DNA of 43,761 nt, taken from positions 16,215 to 59,975 of the forward strand of contig NZ_NDHW01000034.1 of the NCBI RefSeq assembly GCF_002251945.1. Reading direction: 5' to 3'. Position 1 is the first letter of the stretch; every line of letters begins with the position of its first letter. A program made the position numbers and the translations under genes. Positions 40,724 through 43,761 of this stretch are shown piece after piece. Source of the stretch: Pseudanabaena sp. SR411 (GTDB lineage: Bacteria > Cyanobacteriota > Cyanobacteriia > Pseudanabaenales > Pseudanabaenaceae). Below the pieces are notes generated by a model, which did no database searches, was not told the origin of the DNA, and saw nothing but the letters and a program-made list of their open reading frames with translations.

Positions 40724-42808
40724 CTACACTTTCGCTAAACCACTGTGACGGAGTAAAGGTGCAGTAATAGGTGCGCGACCTCGGAAAGTTTTGAAGACTT
40801 CCATCGGATGCTTGCTACCACCGAGGGCAAGAACTGTATCGCGATAGAGTCTACCCGTTGAAGCGATCGCTTCTTCATTCTCTAGCCCTGCCTCCTCAAA
40901 AGCAGCAAAGGCATCGGCACTGAGGACTTCTGCCCATTTGTAACTGTAATAACCTGCGGCATATCCTCCCGCAAATATGTGACCAAAGGAACAAAGGAAA
41001 TTATCTTCTGGCAAAGGTGGAATTACCATTGTGGTTTCGGCAAGGCGCAATCGCACTTGCATTGGCGTTTCAGAGCCGCCGACTTCATAGCGGTGATGTA
41101 ACTCGATATCGACAAGGCTGAAATGCAATTGACGGAGCATTCCCGAACCACTCATGTAGTTTTTGGAGTCAATCAACTTTTGGAAGTAACTTTCGGGCAG
41201 GGTTTCGCCTGTTTCATAGTGTTTCGCCATGCCAAACAAAGTAGCGCGATCGTAGCACCAGTTTTCCATGAATTGACTAGGAAGTTCGACGGCATCCCAT
41301 TCGACGTTATTAATACCTGATGCTCCTGAATAGTCAACCTTGGTCAACATATGTTGCAATCCATGACCAAACTCATGGAAGAGGGTTTCCACTTCACCAA
41401 AGGTCATGAGGCTAGGCTTGCCATCAACGGGGGGCGATTGATTACAAATCAAATAGGCAACAGGTAAACGAGTAATCGGCTGACCATCTTCAATCACTTT
41501 GGCGCGTCCGATGCAATCATTCATCCATGCACCACCACGCTTTTCCGCAGGACGACTATAGGGATCGAGATAAAAATAAGCGATCGCTTCATTACTCTCA
41601 TTCTGAATTTCAAAGAAGCGTACACTTTCATGCCAGATTGGTGCTTTCCCATCGGCAGGAACTACGGTTACACCAAATAAGCGCTTGACTAGTGCAAATA
41701 AACCTTCGAGAACTTGAGGTAATGGGAAGTAAGGACGCAATTCTTCTACAGTGAAATTAAACTTAGTTTCACGCTGACGTTCAGCCCAATAGGAAGTATC
41801 CCAATGCTTAAGCTCGATAGTTTCACCCTGAGACTTGGCAAATTCTTTCAATTCTGCAAATTCGTTAACAGCCGCAGCATAGCTGGATTGACGCAGTTCT
41901 TCTAGCAATTTCTCTACTGCTTCAACATTAGGAGCCATCTTCCGAGCCAGACTCAATTCTGCATAGGTAGAATAGCCAAGTAAATTTGCCTTTTGTTTAC
42001 GCAATTCAAGAATGCGATCTATTAATGGAGAATTGTCAAACTCACCACTTGCTGCACGGCTAACGAAAGCACGATAGAGTTTCTCTCGCAAGTCACGACG
42101 ACGGCTATGCTGCATAAATGGCACATAGCTAGGGTAGTCGAGGGTGATACACCAAGGGCCATCTTCAGGTGTGGCTCTATCATCGCCATCTAAACGAGAT
42201 GCTTGAGCAGCTTGAGCTAACAGACTCGGAGGCAAACCTTCAATCTCTTCGGGTTTGTTTAGCGTCATACTAAATTCTTTGGTGGCATCAAGCACATGAT
42301 TGGAGAAGTTAGTGGAGAGTTCAGCAAGTTCCATTTGGATCGCATTAAACTTGTCTTTGGCTTCACCTTCCAAACCAACGCCTGATAGCTCTGCATCACG
42401 GATGGCAGCTTCAACAATACGTTTTTGAGCAGGTTCGAGGCTGTCCCACTCCGATGATCCGTAAATTGCCTTATAGGCCTTATAGACTGGCTGGCTCTGA
42501 CTAAAGCGGTTAAAAAATTCGATAACCTTGGGCTGGACGACTTTGTGAGCTTCACGCAATGCTGCACTATTTTTTACACTTAATAAATGCTCGATCGCAC
42601 CCCAGCCCCATCCAATGCGCTCAGTCAAACGCTCTAGCGGCTCGACTAGCCCTGACCATGTAGGCTGGAGGTTTGCTTCAAGTTCAGTCAATCCTGCGCT
42701 AGTTTCTTCAAGCAATTGGGTGATCGCAGGAATCACATGTTCAGAATTGATGTCTGGAAATGGTGGTAAGCCTTTGCCAATCAAGAGCGGATTAGTAACT
42801 TCACTCAT
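40724..42808 (-). CDS. prlC: M3-family metallopeptidase (oligopeptidase A-like)
   Basis: A 694-residue cytosolic thimet-type oligopeptidase that degrades short peptides, including cleaved signal peptides. The zinc motif FHEFGHGLQH (HExxH) is intact and the third ligand Glu follows within NVEWDAVELPSQFMENW. The family-typical C-terminal HIFAGGYAAGYYSYKWAE is also present. The length is normal. Gene symbol is by similarity to E. coli prlC/opdA. Its upstream region (42809-43131) holds a palindrome and no gene. Confidence 0.94.
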   Translation of the reverse strand: MSEVTNPLLIGKGLPPFPDINSEHVIPAITQLLEETSAGLTELEANLQPTWSGLVEPLERLTERIGWGWGAIEHLLSVKNSAALREAHKVVQPKVIEFFNRFSQSQPVYKAYKAIYGSSEWDSLEPAQKRIVEAAIRDAELSGVGLEGEAKDKFNAIQMELAELSTNFSNHVLDATKEFSMTLNKPEEIEGLPPSLLAQAAQASRLDGDDRATPEDGPWCITLDYPSYVPFMQHSRRRDLREKLYRAFVSRAASGEFDNSPLIDRILELRKQKANLLGYSTYAELSLARKMAPNVEAVEKLLEELRQSSYAAAVNEFAELKEFAKSQGETIELKHWDTSYWAERQRETKFNFTVEELRPYFPLPQVLEGLFALVKRLFGVTVVPADGKAPIWHESVRFFEIQNESNEAIAYFYLDPYSRPAEKRGGAWMNDCIGRAKVIEDGQPITRLPVAYLICNQSPPVDGKPSLMTFGEVETLFHEFGHGLQHMLTKVDYSGASGINNVEWDAVELPSQFMENWCYDRATLFGMAKHYETGETLPESYFQKLIDSKNYMSGSGMLRQLHFSLVDIELHHRYEVGGSETPMQVRLRLAETTMVIPPLPEDNFLCSFGHIFAGGYAAGYYSYKWAEVLSADAFAAFEEAGLENEEAIASTGRLYRDTVLALGGSKHPMEVFKTFRGRAPITAPLLRHSGLAKV

Positions 42809-42998
42809 AAATAATTTTTGGTTAATCTTTAAGATTTGTAAATTAGCTATCTTTGATTATATCGCGATCGCTAACCGCATTAGAGGAAAACTGATTAGGC
42901 GACTAGGTTAAAGGTTATCGACTCGCGTGTGGGTCTGGTTTATTTTGTGCAAAGTACGGTAATTGTGTACATATACTTAGGGTTAGTTACAGACTTAC

Positions 42999-43106
42999 AG
43001 TGCTTCGCGCTTAAACACAAACCAAAAAACTTTTGGTTTGTGTTTAAGCGCGAAGCACTTTCAAAAAATCTCTCGGTTCGGGTTTGAGCGCAAAGCGCTG
43101 TAATAG
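42999..43106. repeat. Palindrome fused to a CAAGAGATTTT family right half (copy 3)
   Basis: Perfect 29-bp arms (AGTGCTTCGCGCTTAAACAC then AAACCAAAA) around AAC, 42999-43059. The right arm ends in GCACT, and the sequence runs straight on as TTCAAAAAATCTCTCGG and a GAGCGCAAAGCGCTG tail. That tail matches the right side of the element at 30032, but the matching left arm is missing. Confidence 0.8.
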
Positions 43107-43131
43107 ACAATGGAACTACTTATAGGCTGTA

Positions 43132-43665
43132 ATGGAAGATCCCAAAAGCAACAATAATCGGGTGTGGAAACACATCAATAATGCCCAACTCGTTCGTTAC
43201 TTGTTAATGTTCGCTCTTGCTTGGGCGATCGCACAGGTATTGGCATATTTTGCAACAGTTATAGTCATCTTTATTTTTGCTGCCATTCTCGCATTTTTAC
43301 TGAATTATCCAGTCAAATTTATATCGCGGTTTATCCCGCGATCAATAGCGGTATTGGTCGTATTCTTACTGGCTTTGCTAGTTATCGGTGGCTTAACGGC
43401 TACATTAGGAATAGCAGTCATTGCTCAAGCACAGCAACTACTTGCACAGGCTCCCCAACTTTTGGATTGGATGATCGCCCAGTTGCAAAGCATCCAATCC
43501 TTCATGGAAAATCAAAATATTAAAGTTGATTTAAGTACCTTTGAGGGACAACTTCGCGAACAAGCTCTCAGCGCTATTAGTATAGGTTTGACCACATTAC
43601 AAAAGGTTCTATTTAACTTGCTAGATATAATTTTAGTTGGGGTAATTACTCCCTTCCCGCTGTAA
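43132..43665 (+). pseudogene. AI-2E/PerM-family permease, truncated by an insertion
   Basis: Only the first about 170 residues of a family that is normally about 340-400 long. The helices LLMFALAWAIAQVLAYFATV, FIFAAILAFLLNYPVKFI and AVLVVFLLALLVIGGL are typical, followed by the soluble loop (LLAQAPQLLDWMIAQLQSIQ) and the start of the next helix (FNLLDIILVGVIT). Homology then ends abruptly: PFPL and a stop come from foreign sequence beginning near 43649. AI-2E family proteins export autoinducer-2 or act in Na/H exchange; this copy is unlikely to work. The 3' half presumably lies beyond the element, outside the window. Confidence 0.8.
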
Positions 43666-43761
43666 GGCATGGTAAAATATGAAATAAAAAGACAGTAAAA
43701 AAATGAACCAAAACGAAGCGCTTCTGAACAAGCCGTTAGATCTCAAAGATTGGCAGAAGCA
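43649..43761 (+). mobile_element. Probable left end of an insertion sequence (partial)
   Basis: From about 43649 the sequence departs from the permease gene and soon gives a new open frame starting at 43703 that runs off the window (MNQNEALLNKPLDLKDWQK). A leader of about 50 bp ending in an ORF, directly inside a broken gene, is the arrangement of an IS end followed by its transposase. I do not recognise the IS family. The terminal repeat cannot be confirmed because the other end is not in view. Confidence 0.5.
43703..43761 (+). CDS. Partial ORF, possible transposase N-terminus
   Basis: Nineteen codons are visible, MNQNEALLNKPLDLKDWQK, open at the window edge. No Shine-Dalgarno is evident. 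The assignment rests on its position inside the disrupted permease gene, not on homology. Confidence 0.4.
   Translation, partial: MNQNEALLNKPLDLKDWQK

Noticed and set aside
38171-42936. CGTGTGGGTCT occurs both in the ncRNA candidate (near 38171) and upstream of the M3 gene (near 42925)
   Set aside because: An 11-base match between two places in 44 kb is expected by chance and the surroundings differ.

Overview
The window is chromosomal DNA of a cyanobacterium. It carries petB and petD (cytochrome b6f), an aspartate kinase with the four-ACT-domain layout, the ArgZ/AgrE arginine dihydrolase, a NIL-domain ferredoxin and a CP41-type epimerase. The octamer GCGATCGC (HIP1) recurs dozens of times in both coding and intergenic DNA. 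The many intergenic hairpins with a GGCGC-xxx-GCGCC core make a Pseudanabaena-like filamentous lineage my best guess; that is from memory and was not tested.

Layout. 1-387: remnant of a HicB-like antitoxin. 388-4071 (minus): dienelactone hydrolase, metallophosphoesterase, gpmI. 4422-9513 (plus): lysC, two tandem signal peptidases I, a HEPN-like orphan, a remnant of a clan AA protease and an SDR. 9693-14484: a lipoprotein (minus), a 783-residue envelope protein and a histone-H1-like protein with two winged-helix-like domains. 14585-14669: tRNA-Ser(UGA). 14762-19935: DedA protein, NIL ferredoxin, an amidase with an altered zinc ligand, sdhB and a CP41-like epimerase. 20049-22851: a cell-wall amidase and an AEC transporter. 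22905-23626: transposase and Uma2 remnants. 23748-28759: relA/spoT, an anti-sigma kinase and mrdA (PBP2). 28880-31424 (minus): ilvC, GNAT, M23 peptidase. 31756-32971: petBD. 33506-35626: HTH-NACHT ATPase. 35814-37931 (minus): argZ. 38150-38346: a strong candidate structured ncRNA. 38378-42808: moaA, ilvE, M3 oligopeptidase. 43132-43761: an AI-2E-type permease broken by what looks like the left end of an insertion sequence.

Most genes are housekeeping: amino acid metabolism (lysC, ilvC, ilvE, argZ), cell wall growth and turnover (mrdA, two amidases, M23), protein export (two signal peptidases), photosynthetic electron transport (petBD), central carbon metabolism and respiration (gpmI, sdhB), and stringent-response signalling (relA/spoT). 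They are mostly single genes or pairs. Accessory material is scattered: an NTPase of a class linked to immunity, a HEPN-like protein and four decayed genes.

The dominant unexplained structure is intergenic. There are more than twenty perfect or near-perfect palindromes with a three-base centre, often starting at a stop codon. Eleven share the GCGC-xxx-GCGC core. Their outer arms are unrelated between most copies yet perfectly paired within a copy, and one pair of copies differs by a compensated double change. Related elements form nested structures that share an arm (18912-18990 and 35652-35776). The second standout is the ncRNA candidate at 38150-38346, with a well-spaced promoter and an intrinsic terminator.
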